From an uncultured Halomicronema sp. (GTDB lineage Bacteria > Cyanobacteriota > Cyanobacteriia > Phormidesmidales > Phormidesmidaceae): DNA of 33,631 nt. Positions 24,358 to 32,274 of the stretch are shown one piece after another (position 1 is the stretch's first letter; every line of letters begins with the position of its first letter). The position numbers and the translations under genes were made by a program. The DNA lies in contig CALCCA010000134.1 in NCBI GenBank assembly GCA_937899725.1, positions 1 through 33,631 on the forward strand, in the 5' to 3' direction. The notes beneath the pieces were generated by a model, which worked only from the letters and a program-made list of their open reading frames with translations, was not told the DNA's origin and made no database searches.

Positions 24358-25993
24358 CCTGTTCGGCGAGAAAGGCTTGCCAGTCTGTCGTCGCTTCGGG
24401 AGCAGATGCCACCCCGCGCTGCAGCAGAATGACACCATTGTCGGCGCGAATGAGGCCGTACTCGCCGCTGTCGATCCAACTGTTGACGGCGGGAATGAAC
24501 GTTTCAAACCGATCGCGATCGCGCCCAAAGGCCACCTGATAACGCCGCAGTCGCCAAAAGTCAGCGGCGACGTAATCCACTGTTTGGGCGGCTCCTTGAT
24601 CATCTTGATAAACCGTCATGGGCATCCGTAGCACGGCCCGTCGCCCCGACATATGGGGCACGAGGTAGGTTGTCGCTGTGACGCTCGCCTCGGGGGGAAT
24701 CTCTGCCAGCAGCTGGTTGATGGACTGCGATCGCTGCCACTGCAGCGGCAACGGCACATACACCCAGGGCTGAAACGAATCGGGCACGACCAAGGCAAAA
24801 GCCCGACTGGGGTTCGTTAGCGGTACCAGCACTAGGGAAATGATCAGGCAGGCGGTCCAAAAGCGGCGAAAATTGCGCGAGGGCGATCGCGGCGTGAGCG
24901 CATTTAAGGGCTGAGCAAAGCGGCGCCAGCCCTGGCCTGCCCACCAAATTATTGCTCCGTAAAACACGCCGGGCACGACATTGAGGGCATAGCGCAGGCT
25001 GATGTTTAACCCTGACGAGCCATCTGTCAGCGTTAGCTTGAGTAATGTAGGACCCGCCATGATCCACGCTGCTGGCGACAGTGCGGGAATCAATGCCAGG
25101 GGCAACCAGTGACCGGCCAAATAGGCCAGGGTGTCATCCGGTGGCGATACCAGCTCCCGCAGCAGCAGACCCGGCTGGCTGACCATGGCCCACAGCACCT
25201 GCAGAGTCGAAGCCTCGGTATCGTCTATATATTGACCAAACTCTTCAATCATGAAGCGCTTCGAAATATCGTCGGAAAAGATGGGCATAAAAATGTTCGT
25301 CACCAGCACAAAATAGCCGACGCTCGCCGTGCAGACGGCGGCGCCAATCCACGGATGGCGGCGACTCGCCAGTAGATAGGCCCCGACGCCAAACAGCACA
25401 ATTGAACTGTCTTCTCGCACGGCCAAAATCGTCAAGCACAGCAGACCAAACACCCACCAGCGCCGATATTCCATCGCGAGCAGCAGCCCAAAGACTAAAA
25501 GGGGAATCTGGCCCAAATCGTGAAAGTTGGCCAGGTAAGGATTCAAGACGGCGATCGCCCCATAAAAGCTGATCATGATCGCCAGCGACAGCCGATGTTC
25601 TAAATGCTGGCGGGCAATGAAATAGAGCAGCAGTCCAGCCACGGCGGCAAACGCGGCCTGCAGTACTGAGAGGGTGACCGGCGAGGGAAACGCGGCATAA
25701 ATTGGCCACCAGATCAGCAGCGCTGGGGTGAAATGCTGCCCCAGTCGGCGATAGTCGACCCGCGGTAGCTCTCCGGTATGAATCACGTCGGTGGAAAGCT
25801 GCGACGACAGCGTGCTTTGAAAGAAGTTGCCGTGGGTGTTGTTCCAAAAGACCTGGTTGAAAATGCCCTGGTCGTAGGAAGCGTAATAGGTGAAATAGCG
25901 ATGCAGCAGCAGCCCCGCGAGGAGGATGAAAAAGGCCACCGCGATCGCCACTACCCGCTTCCGATCTGGTTCCTTACGCCCATTCAGGATCAT
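24338..25993 (-). CDS. DUF2079 polytopic membrane protein
   Basis: The 551-residue product has about 11-13 membrane helices. Its N-terminal block (LHRYFTYYASYDQGIFNQVFWNNTHG... HFTPALLIWWPIYAAFPSP) is the signature of DUF2079, a family distantly like GT-C glycosyltransferases. The acidic motif YDQGIFNQ sits where GT-C enzymes have catalytic residues; VREDSSIVLFGVGAYLL is another conserved patch. The C-terminal ~120 residues are soluble and periplasm-like (PPEASVTATTYLVPHMSGRRAV). A role in transferring sugars from lipid carriers is plausible but unproven. It is divergent from rnhA. Confidence 0.87.
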   Translation of the reverse strand: MILNGRKEPDRKRVVAIAVAFFILLAGLLLHRYFTYYASYDQGIFNQVFWNNTHGNFFQSTLSSQLSTDVIHTGELPRVDYRRLGQHFTPALLIWWPIYAAFPSPVTLSVLQAAFAAVAGLLLYFIARQHLEHRLSLAIMISFYGAIAVLNPYLANFHDLGQIPLLVFGLLLAMEYRRWWVFGLLCLTILAVREDSSIVLFGVGAYLLASRRHPWIGAAVCTASVGYFVLVTNIFMPIFSDDISKRFMIEEFGQYIDDTEASTLQVLWAMVSQPGLLLRELVSPPDDTLAYLAGHWLPLALIPALSPAAWIMAGPTLLKLTLTDGSSGLNISLRYALNVVPGVFYGAIIWWAGQGWRRFAQPLNALTPRSPSRNFRRFWTACLIISLVLVPLTNPSRAFALVVPDSFQPWVYVPLPLQWQRSQSINQLLAEIPPEASVTATTYLVPHMSGRRAVLRMPMTVYQDDQGAAQTVDYVAADFWRLRRYQVAFGRDRDRFETFIPAVNSWIDSGEYGLIRADNGVILLQRGVASAPEATTDWQAFLAEQEPFQPL

Positions 25994-26195
25994 TGCCTAT
26001 CGTCCTTACCCGTCAGCCGTAAAACACTCTGCCCCGTAGAATACCGTCTCCCTGTTGCTCCAGGTAACTTTGGTCGAGTTCAGGATGGTGCGCCTCTCGG
26101 CCATGGTGTCTAGCTGCATGGTCTGCCCTAACTGAAAAGTGCTGGGTCGGTAATGAGCGCTTTAATGGAGAGAGCGACTGATCTGTAGGCTCCTG

Positions 26196-26903
26196 ATGAC
26201 CCCCAAAGACCAACTCATTCAAGAACTTGACGGCGTATCCGACTCGTTGACCGCCCAAGTCTTGGACTTTTTGAGATTTCTTAAAGCAAAACCGAGCACC
26301 GTGGTGACAACGTCATCTCAGCCTCAAGCGACGCCGGTGCCGCAGTCGGCGAAGACTGCGGATACGGCTAAATCAGCGAGCGGTTTACCCACGATCAAGG
26401 CGATTTATACCGATGGAGCCTGCTCGGGCAATCCGGGGCCGGGGGGCTGGGGCACTGTGCTGTATCTGGCCGATGGTTCGAAGCATGAGCTGGGTGGGGC
26501 CGATCGCGCCACCACTAATAACCGGATGGAAATGCAGGCGGCGATCGCCGGTCTGCAAGTCTTTTTGGCATCAGGACAAACGACTCCCGTCGAGCTGTAT
26601 ACCGACAGTGAATACGTCAAAAAAGGCATCACCCAGTGGATCGCCGGTTGGAAGCGACGCGGCTGGCAAACGGCGGCCAAAAAGCCGGTACTCAACAAAG
26701 ATTTATGGCAGCAACTGGATGAAGTGCACCAGGCAGTGGCGCAGCAAACCGGAGCCCCTGTGCAGTGGATTTATGTGCGCGGCCATGCCGGTAATGAAGG
26801 GAACGAACGCTGCGACACGATCGCCCGCGCGTTTTCTTTAAATCGAGACGTGGCTTTAACCGAGCATCCCGCCGCGATCGCGTGGGCAAAATCTGGCGCG
26901 TAG
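26196..26903 (+). CDS. rnhA: Ribonuclease HI with N-terminal DUF2281-like segment
   Basis: The 235-residue product has a type-1 RNase H domain at about 66-225. The catalytic set is complete: D73 ([11 protein letters not shown]), E112 ([10 protein letters not shown]), D137 ([11 protein letters not shown]), H197 ([10 protein letters not shown]) and D207. It cuts the RNA strand of RNA/DNA hybrids. Ahead of it is a helical segment of about 30 residues ([18 protein letters not shown], then [13 protein letters not shown]) resembling DUF2281-type antitoxin N-termini, and a Ser/Thr/Pro/Gln-rich linker of about 33. It is not the known hybrid-binding N-domain of eukaryotic-type RNase H1. The start at 26196 is the only ATG before the helix. 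Confidence 0.92.
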   Translation: MTPKDQLIQELDGVSDSLTAQVLDFLRFLKAKPSTVVTTSSQPQATPVPQSAKTADTAKSASGLPTIKAIYTDGACSGNPGPGGWGTVLYLADGSKHELGGADRATTNNRMEMQAAIAGLQVFLASGQTTPVELYTDSEYVKKGITQWIAGWKRRGWQTAAKKPVLNKDLWQQLDEVHQAVAQQTGAPVQWIYVRGHAGNEGNERCDTIARAFSLNRDVALTEHPAAIAWAKSGA

Positions 26904-26921
26904 CCTGTTCAGCGATGCCAG

Positions 26922-26948
26922 TAGCGTTGGTGTTAGTCGCCAACGCTA
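26922..26948 (+). terminator. Possible terminator hairpin after rnhA
   Basis: TAGCGTTGG (26922-26930) and CCAACGCTA (26940-26948) form a perfect 9-bp stem with a 9-base loop, 18 bases after the stop. No T-tract follows, so termination efficiency is uncertain. Confidence 0.5.
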
Positions 26949-27172
26949 GCATTGAGCACTGTCCGCAACTTAGTCAAGGATTGCTCACAGCTTACAACTA
27001 AAGATAATTCACCCATTGCTGAAGAAAAATCATGATCACGGTAATTTAGGCTAGCAAGTAAATTCAAAGATAGAGATACGTCACTGGTTGCTCAAGAAAT
27101 GACTGATGCTCGACCTGTGGCCCCTTGCAATCAAAGACCTAGAATGAATTACAGACCTGTCTAAGGAATCCT

Positions 27173-27454
27173 ATGGCTGATTCAGGTGTGAGCGAGATAC
27201 TGGATACGACTGAAAACTTACCTCGAGAAGCGCGCGTCAATCAACTGCGAAATATGATTGATACCTTGAAGATTGCTGATGCGATCGCCAAAGAAGGGTA
27301 TCTGATTACGAGTTCAGAACTAGCCGATTTGATGGATGTTAACGCCAGTGCGGTGACCAGCCGGGGTGAATATTGGGCGTGGCGTAATTGGTCAGTGTCG
27401 CGGGTGCGACGCGAGGGTAATCAAATTCTTTGGCAGCTAGAGCGCATCGACTAG
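27173..27454 (+). CDS. Small conserved cyanobacterial protein with helix-turn-helix-like segment
   Basis: The ATG at 27173 has AAGGA 4 bases upstream. The 93-residue soluble product contains VNQLRNMIDTLKIADAIAKEGYLITSSELADLMDVNASAVTSRG, which reads like a helix-turn-helix (about 45-66). A conserved Trp-rich end follows (EYWAWRNWSVSRVRREGNQILWQLERI). I recall near-identical small proteins across cyanobacteria, but no function. DNA binding is inferred from the pattern only. Confidence 0.75.
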   Translation: MADSGVSEILDTTENLPREARVNQLRNMIDTLKIADAIAKEGYLITSSELADLMDVNASAVTSRGEYWAWRNWSVSRVRREGNQILWQLERID

Positions 27455-27918
27455 CCCGTCACGCCCGGCGGTTTTGATCGTGATTGCCAGCACACTTTTA
27501 AGACTTTGAACACTCTCTGAATGAAATATTATCCCCTTGCAGAATCTCGTTTCTGTAGGGGGATAGTTGTGTCAGCCTGCAGTCATTGATCTGTTATTTG
27601 TCAACCTCGTTGTGAGGCGCAATACCAGTTCTGCGAATTATTTATCAGCCAGCTTTGTTCCTCAGGAAGCAATTGCGCGAATGACTGCGCTCAGTCGATG
27701 TCGCTTGAGGGCAGTCCTGGCTGGGTTGGGCGCGATCGCTCCCGCAGCCATGGCTCTGGCAACTAAGTCTCTCCTGAGCTTTAGCACCGCCTGCTCGGAG
27801 GTCGGAGGCGCGGAGATCCGGCCCTTAGCTGGCTGATGCCAACCGATTGAACGGAGCAAAAAGGGAAGAGCCATGGCCCTTCCCTCCTCGTTTTTTTGGC
27901 TGGTATGAACAGTCAAAA
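27455..27918. other. Intergenic region with terminator, no secure gene
   Basis: Overlapping open frames on both strands (27567-27836 and 27662-27916) cover this gap. The minus-strand frame reads TSEQAVLKLRRDLVARAMAAGAIAPNPA, which I have a weak impression of having seen as translated repeat DNA in cyanobacteria rather than as a protein. The terminator at 27858-27896 lies within it. It may be a degenerate dispersed element. Confidence 0.4.
27858..27896. terminator. Bidirectional Rho-independent terminator
   Basis: GGGAAG (27863-27868) pairs with CTTCCC (27878-27883) around a GCCATGGC centre. On the minus strand it is followed by five T residues (27862-27858), fitting the end of the EF-hand gene. 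On the plus strand seven T residues begin at 27890 after a short gap. Confidence 0.7.
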
Positions 27919-28380
27919 CTACTGCAGACCGTGGTGGACAACGACGCCTAGAAGTTCCTCATAGGAGACTAACCCGTCTTGATCGCGATCGATTTTTTTG
28001 AGTTCGGCAGTCAGCTCAGCACGGTCTAGAGGAATGACTAATTTATCAATAATTTCAAACACTTCTTTGGTGGATAGCAGCCCATTATCATTCGCGTCAA
28101 ATTCGGCAAACTTTTTGAGCAAGACGTAATGGGGCACCGAAACGGCTAAAAACTCCTCAAACTCAATGACCCCGTCTTTGTCAGAGTCAATTGATTGAAA
28201 CCTCGACATCAAACGCTTGATTTCTTTAGCGAGAGCGAAGGCTAGAAATTCTTCCAGCTCAATTTTGCAATCTTTGTTGAGGTCAATGCTGGCAAAGTCT
28301 GCTTTGGCCACCTCTAGACGATGTTGGGGCAAGTGTCGAGCCGCTTTTGGCACACAGTTATTGAGATAGTCTTGGCTCAT
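27919..28380 (-). CDS. Calmodulin-like protein with four EF-hands
   Basis: The 153-residue soluble product carries four 12-residue EF-hand loops in calmodulin-like spacing: DLNKDCKIELEE (33-44), DSDKDGVIEFEE (65-76), DANDNGLLSTKE (95-106) and DRDQDGLVSYEE (131-142). All have acidic or polar residues at positions 1, 3, 5 and 9 and Glu at 12; loop 1 has Cys instead of Gly at position 6. They form two pairs joined by a helix, so it should bind Ca2+ and may expose a target-binding surface. There is no signal peptide, so it is cytoplasmic. It is a single-gene unit ended by the hairpin at 27858-27896. It may be a Ca2+ sensor or buffer; no target is evident nearby. Confidence 0.9.
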   Translation of the reverse strand: MSQDYLNNCVPKAARHLPQHRLEVAKADFASIDLNKDCKIELEEFLAFALAKEIKRLMSRFQSIDSDKDGVIEFEEFLAVSVPHYVLLKKFAEFDANDNGLLSTKEVFEIIDKLVIPLDRAELTAELKKIDRDQDGLVSYEELLGVVVHHGLQ

Positions 28381-28538
28381 GCCGGTTAGTTTCTCCTAGA
28401 CAAAATTGCTGGCTGGCTAGGAGTTTATCACTGGATTTCACTTCTGATGGTCTCAGGTTTGGCAGGTCTTAAGCCGATGGGGCTGATTGAGAATTCGCAA
28501 GCGAGTGTCAGCGTCATGATCCCACTGCCGTTGAGAGC

Positions 28539-29339
28539 TTAGTCCGCCGCCATGCCACCGTTGTGAGCGATCGCGGCGGCCGGTAAAGCCCGAGCTGCAA
28601 GATAGGGATTTTGATGATGTACGTCGTGGTTGAGGGTGGCGTTAGTGACGGTTGCCCCAAAGACAAGGGTGCTGAGCTGAACGGCCCATAACGGCCAGGG
28701 CAGGCTAAAGGTGCCGTATTCCCCGCGTTGATGATGCACCAACCGAAAGAAGGCGAGATCGCCTAACCCATAGACCAGTCGCAGCGACAGCCAAAACCAT
28801 ATAAATAGCGAGCCGCCGAGGACGGCGAGGGCGACTAAGACCATCAGCTTGATAGCGAGATCAAAAGCTAACTGTGGGGTCAGCCCGTGACGGTTAATCC
28901 ACCGTAGAGCACTTTGTTCGGGTGAGGTGAAGGCGTTGAAAATCGCTTGCCCCCAGTTGCCTTGAATGTGATACAAATCCGGGTCACTCGCATGGGCTGG
29001 TGCCGCATGGTGGGCAAAGTGCTGTGTGCGAATTTCACCATAGCTGAGAGAAATCACCGACAACGGTACCGGGCTCACCCCCATTAGACAAATAAACCGG
29101 TTGAGCTGCTGTTCGTCATAGATATGCAGCAGTTCGTGGACGTTGATCATCCAGCGGGGCAGCACCAGCAGCACCATGAGGGGCAGCGCGATGGGGGGAA
29201 TAATTTGGGCGATCGCGAGCGCATAGCCCCCTACTAAGACTGCTGTTCCCACCATGCAGCGGCGACTGTAGCCGAGGGCGTCGAACTCAGTCACCATATA
29301 TTCAGCCGGAAAGGGGCTAGTCAGCGGTTGCGTCGTCAT
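28539..29339 (-). CDS. Membrane fatty acid desaturase-like di-iron protein
   Basis: The 266-residue membrane protein has about four helices and the three histidine clusters of the desaturase/hydroxylase superfamily: HELLH (68-72), HFAHH (107-111) and HDVHH (238-242). Another HH pair occurs in RLVHHQRG. These bind a di-iron centre that oxidises an aliphatic chain. It is shorter than acyl-lipid desaturases such as DesA and DesC (about 320-350). A carotenoid oxygenase of the CrtR/CrtW kind or a specialised lipid desaturase is possible. No neighbour points to the substrate. Confidence 0.82.
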   Translation of the reverse strand: MTTQPLTSPFPAEYMVTEFDALGYSRRCMVGTAVLVGGYALAIAQIIPPIALPLMVLLVLPRWMINVHELLHIYDEQQLNRFICLMGVSPVPLSVISLSYGEIRTQHFAHHAAPAHASDPDLYHIQGNWGQAIFNAFTSPEQSALRWINRHGLTPQLAFDLAIKLMVLVALAVLGGSLFIWFWLSLRLVYGLGDLAFFRLVHHQRGEYGTFSLPWPLWAVQLSTLVFGATVTNATLNHDVHHQNPYLAARALPAAAIAHNGGMAAD

Positions 29340-29650
29340 CGGCTACAGCAGTCTAAAGCTTGATGTTACGTCATTTGCCGGGAGGATTGGCGCTGGGGGA
29401 TCGCGAATGGGCGGTGCCGCTCATTGCTTGACCATCGCGCTCGATCTCAGGCACTCCAAGTTGCTCACCCTGTGGGATAAGGCGGTGCGATCTGACAGCC
29501 CTGTGAAGATCGCGCCCCTGCACCGCATCGGTGTCTGATTGATCGCAAGACGGCAGACTCGAGATCGTAGAACAGCCTACAATCATGCCCGTAGCTTGGT
29601 TGACAGGATGGCTTGACCGATATGAAACATGCAAGGGGAGAGGGTGAAAC
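29340..29650. other. Intergenic region with 22-bp tandem duplication at its end
   Basis: Nothing gene-like is recognised apart from a shadow frame. The last bases (29624-29667) contain an imperfect tandem 22-bp repeat that runs into the next gene's start. Confidence 0.4.
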
Positions 29651-29667
29651 ATGAATGGGGAGAGTAT
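29624..29667 (+). repeat. Tandem 22-bp duplication covering a ribosome site and start codon
   Basis: GAAACATGCAAGGGGAGAGGGT (29624-29645) is followed by GAAACATGAATGGGGAGAGTAT (29646-29667). Each copy holds an ATG and a GGGGAG motif. The second GGGGAG lies just before the in-frame ATG at 29666, and the first lies before the ATG at 29651. The first copy's own ATG is out of frame. Confidence 0.7.
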
Positions 29668-30241
29668 GACGCCTGCACGCATTTTAGATACTGATAAACA
29701 GCAGGTCACAGCGGTGATTAAACACTTGGTCAAGCCGGGCAGCGAACCGGCCTACGAGCAGTGGTTGCGCCAGATTTCGCAGGTGGCTCGACAGTTTGCG
29801 GGCCATGCGGGCGTCACCTTTATGCGGCCTCAAGATTCTGTCTGTCCCGAATATGTCATCATCCTCAAGTTTGACTGCTATCGATATCTGCAGCAGTGGC
29901 TCGATTCACCTGAGCGTCAGCATTGCCTATCGCAGGCCAAACCGTTGATTCAAAAGGATGAAAAGGTAGAGGTACTCACCGGTTTTGAAACCTGGTTTAC
30001 CCTGCCTGGCAAACTTGTGCAAACCCCACCAAAACGCTACAAAATGGCTTGTTTGACGACTGGGGCCGTCTTTGTGGTCGTGCAGCTGCTCAATCGATTG
30101 CTCGCACCTGTTTTGACTGGGCTCCCCCCATTGCTCAGAGCGCTCATCGTCACGGCTATAACGGTCGCTTTGCTCACGTATGTGATCATGCCGCGCTTGA
30201 CTCGATTGTTTTATCGCTGGCTGTATCCCCAACGTGGGTAG
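29651..30241 (+). CDS. ABM-domain (antibiotic biosynthesis monooxygenase-like) protein with C-terminal membrane helices
   Basis: The 196-residue product begins with a dimeric alpha/beta-barrel ABM domain (about 15-110: VTAVIKHLVKPGSEPAYEQWLRQISQVARQFAGHAGVTFMRPQ, WLDSPERQHCLSQAKPLI). Two helices follow (about 132-150 and 160-180) and a basic tail. The fused ABM-plus-two-helices form is known in bacteria but uncharacterised; some ABM proteins are oxygenases of aromatic compounds. Starts at 29651 and 29666 are both preceded by GGGGAG because of the tandem 22-bp duplication, so the N-terminus is uncertain by five residues. It is convergent with ktrB. Confidence 0.85.
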   Translation: MNGESMTPARILDTDKQQVTAVIKHLVKPGSEPAYEQWLRQISQVARQFAGHAGVTFMRPQDSVCPEYVIILKFDCYRYLQQWLDSPERQHCLSQAKPLIQKDEKVEVLTGFETWFTLPGKLVQTPPKRYKMACLTTGAVFVVVQLLNRLLAPVLTGLPPLLRALIVTAITVALLTYVIMPRLTRLFYRWLYPQRG

Positions 30242-30305
30242 CAGGCCAGTCGCTAATTTGTGAGGTGTGCGCTCGTCTCAGTCAGCGTGCATCTGCATCA
30301 ACGGC

Positions 30306-31601
30306 TTACAGCGCGATATCCTCTTCATCAAGCTGTCTGTCTTGCACCGGCTGTTTAAACAAGGCTAAGCCAAAGGTCATAGGGCCGACCCGCCCGATAA
30401 ACATCAGCACGATCACGACTAACTTGCCTAAAGGCGTCAGGTCGCCGGTAATGCCTCGCGATAGCCCCACCGTCCCCAATGCCGAAGCGGCCTCAAACAG
30501 CACGTCTTCAAAGGCTTGTCCCTGCAGCATCAACAAGCAGAGACTACCTCCTAAAAACATTAAAAGGTAGAACATCACTGCCGCAAAGGCGCTCGTGAGA
30601 CTACTCACTGGAATCCGCCGCTGACTGATGGTGACGTTTGGTTGTCCTCGCAGTGTGGCCCAAACAGCTCCGATCGCCGCAGAGACAGAAGTGGTTTTTA
30701 AGCCGCCCCCGGTGCCTGACGGCGAAGCCCCGATAATCATCAGTATGAGCATGAGCAGAACCGAACTAGCCACCAGATTCTCAATGGGGTGCGTGTTGAA
30801 TCCCACTGTGGTCATAGCCGTCATCGACTGAAACCATGACGATAAGAGACGCTCGCCCAGCGGCAGCGCGGTCATGGAGGCATCCGCAAAGAAGAGATAG
30901 CCCCAGCCGAAAATCAAAACGCTGAATGTTGAGTAGAGAATAATCTTGGTGGTCAGCGTAATTTGTCGCTCAGAGTTTTTGAAGCTCAGCCAAATATCAG
31001 AGACGACAATAAACCCAATTGCGCCAAAGATACTTAAAACTGTCACTACAAAGTTGACAAGAAGATTACCTCTGAAGCCCATTAAGCTATCAGGAAAGAT
31101 ACTAAAACCCGCTGTACAGAAGGCTGAAATTGAATGAAAAATAGCGGCCCATAAAGAGTTGGGTACCTCTTGCTGCGAGAAAGCAATATACAAGCCTATG
31201 AATCCGGCAATCTCAATTAAAACAGTAAAGATAATCGTGTGCCGAATAAACGTTCTCAGGTTGAGGCTTTCAGGCAGAGAAAAGACCGTTTCGCCTACTT
31301 GTCGACGCATGGCTGAGAGTCTACGTTCTCTCGCTAACACAACGAATGACCCCAGGGTCATGTAGCCGAGTCCACCAACTTGAAAGGCGCAGGCAATCAC
31401 TAATTCGCCGAAAAAACTGTAGGCATCAGGCGTATTGACGGTAATCAAACCAGTGGTACTGATCGCTGAAGCCGCAATGAAGAGATTATCTAAGGGACTG
31501 ATAAAGCCGTCTTGCCAACTAATGGGCAAACACAGCAAAATCCAGGTCAATAAGATATAAGAAAGGTAGCCTAACAGCACCACGCGAGTGGGCCGTTTCA
31601 T
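30306..31601 (-). CDS. ktrB: Ktr/Trk-type potassium uptake channel subunit KtrB
   Basis: I use the ATG at 31601 (MKRPTRVVLLGYLSYILL); an in-frame TTG at 31637 would add 12 residues. The 431-residue product has four M1-P-M2 repeats with selectivity-filter segments ISTTGLITV, FCTAGFSIF, MTTVGFNTH and LGTVGLSRG, each with the key Gly. The third-repeat gate loop GASPSGTGGGLKTT is also present. In Synechocystis the KtrB homologue takes up K+ with Na+ dependence and is gated by the RCK subunit KtrA; no ktrA adjoins here. It is a plasma-membrane protein important for osmotic and pH adaptation. Confidence 0.93.
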   Translation of the reverse strand: MKRPTRVVLLGYLSYILLTWILLCLPISWQDGFISPLDNLFIAASAISTTGLITVNTPDAYSFFGELVIACAFQVGGLGYMTLGSFVVLARERRLSAMRRQVGETVFSLPESLNLRTFIRHTIIFTVLIEIAGFIGLYIAFSQQEVPNSLWAAIFHSISAFCTAGFSIFPDSLMGFRGNLLVNFVVTVLSIFGAIGFIVVSDIWLSFKNSERQITLTTKIILYSTFSVLIFGWGYLFFADASMTALPLGERLLSSWFQSMTAMTTVGFNTHPIENLVASSVLLMLILMIIGASPSGTGGGLKTTSVSAAIGAVWATLRGQPNVTISQRRIPVSSLTSAFAAVMFYLLMFLGGSLCLLMLQGQAFEDVLFEAASALGTVGLSRGITGDLTPLGKLVVIVLMFIGRVGPMTFGLALFKQPVQDRQLDEEDIAL

Positions 31602-31791
31602 AATCGATTGAATGATGCCCCGGTCAAGTTTTTTCAAAATCTTTTAACCAAGCTAATAAATATTTCAAAGCTTAGAGACAGGGTGCATTCCCTTACATCC
31701 TCCCTCTGGTAGATTGAAAAAATCTTGCTCAGTTGACACCATCGTCTCGGATGAGGTTGTCTGAATTGTGGCCCCAAGCCATTTGTAACTA

Positions 31792-31838
31792 ATACCAGCT
31801 CTACCAATTACAGCTACACAGACAAGTCGGCTTTCTCC
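31792..31838. repeat. 47-bp dispersed repeat, copy 2
   Basis: Reverse complement of 4-50 with two mismatches. It begins ATACCAG and ends CTTTCTCC. Confidence 0.75.
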
Positions 31839-31883
31839 CAGTAAGAGACACTGCGTGTTGGCCTGGCCTGCCCGTAGGGCTTA

Positions 31884-31919
31884 CGACTCCGCTCAGCCGA
31901 CGTTCCTTGAGCGGAGTCG
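31884..31919. repeat. 12-bp perfect hairpin (CGACTCCGCTCA / TGAGCGGAGTCG)
   Basis: Arms at 31884-31895 and 31908-31919 surround a 12-base loop. Palindromes of this GAGCGGAGTCG type are familiar in cyanobacterial intergenic DNA. No T-tract adjoins it. Confidence 0.75.
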
Positions 31920-31943
31920 AAAGGAAGATCTGTAGTCCAGTTT

Positions 31944-31960
31944 CAGAGAATTGGTATAAA
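31944..31960. repeat. Repeat word CAGAGAATTGGTATAAA
   Basis: This 17-mer recurs with one change at 24192-24208 (CAGAGAATTGGGATAAA). It is partly the inverse of the ATACCAGCTCT end at 31792, so it may be the right end of a small composite element. Confidence 0.5.
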
Positions 31961-32211
31961 ATGCTGGCCAACCGTTTGTGGTGAGCTTTAGGCCTAGTAA
32001 GAGCATCTATGAATTGAGTTCAAGTAGGTCTATACCTGACTCAGAGTGATGAGGATCATGAAGTTTTTGTTTTGGGTCAAGCAGTCTCAATTGGGCTCAT
32101 TATTGGCGTCAAGACAGCTCGACCCAAATCTGGTTGAACAGGTCTGAGCGTGAAGAGTGCATCACCCCTGCAAGTTTTTGGCCAGAGAATTAGCTGGAAC
32201 AGCTTAAAACC

Positions 32212-32245
32212 CATCTATAGCGCTATCTCGCAGACGCTATAGATG
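32212..32245 (-). terminator. Terminator of the adenylate kinase-thioredoxin gene
   Basis: CATCTATAGCG (32212-32222) and CGCTATAGATG (32235-32245) form a perfect 11-bp stem with a 12-base loop. It lies 29 bases beyond the stop of the minus-strand gene, and on that strand it is followed by GGTTTT. Confidence 0.6.
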
Positions 32246-32274
32246 CCCAGTAGCGATGAGTCAGGTCTGCCCGA

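Larger units (their letters stand above)
31602..32274. other. Long intergenic region with dispersed repeats
   Basis: This holds a composite repeat (31792-31960, with the second copy of the 47-bp repeat and a 12-bp hairpin) and the terminator of the kinase-thioredoxin gene (32212-32245). The remainder (31960-32200) shows no gene. Confidence 0.5.

Noticed and set aside
27567-27916. Overlapping open frames on both strands
   Set aside because: Neither has a ribosome site or known domain. The minus frame overlaps the EF-hand terminator, and its sequence looks like translated repeat DNA.
29371-29733. 120-codon minus-strand frame
   Set aside because: It runs across the start of the ABM-domain gene on the other strand, lacks a recognisable domain and includes the tandem repeat.
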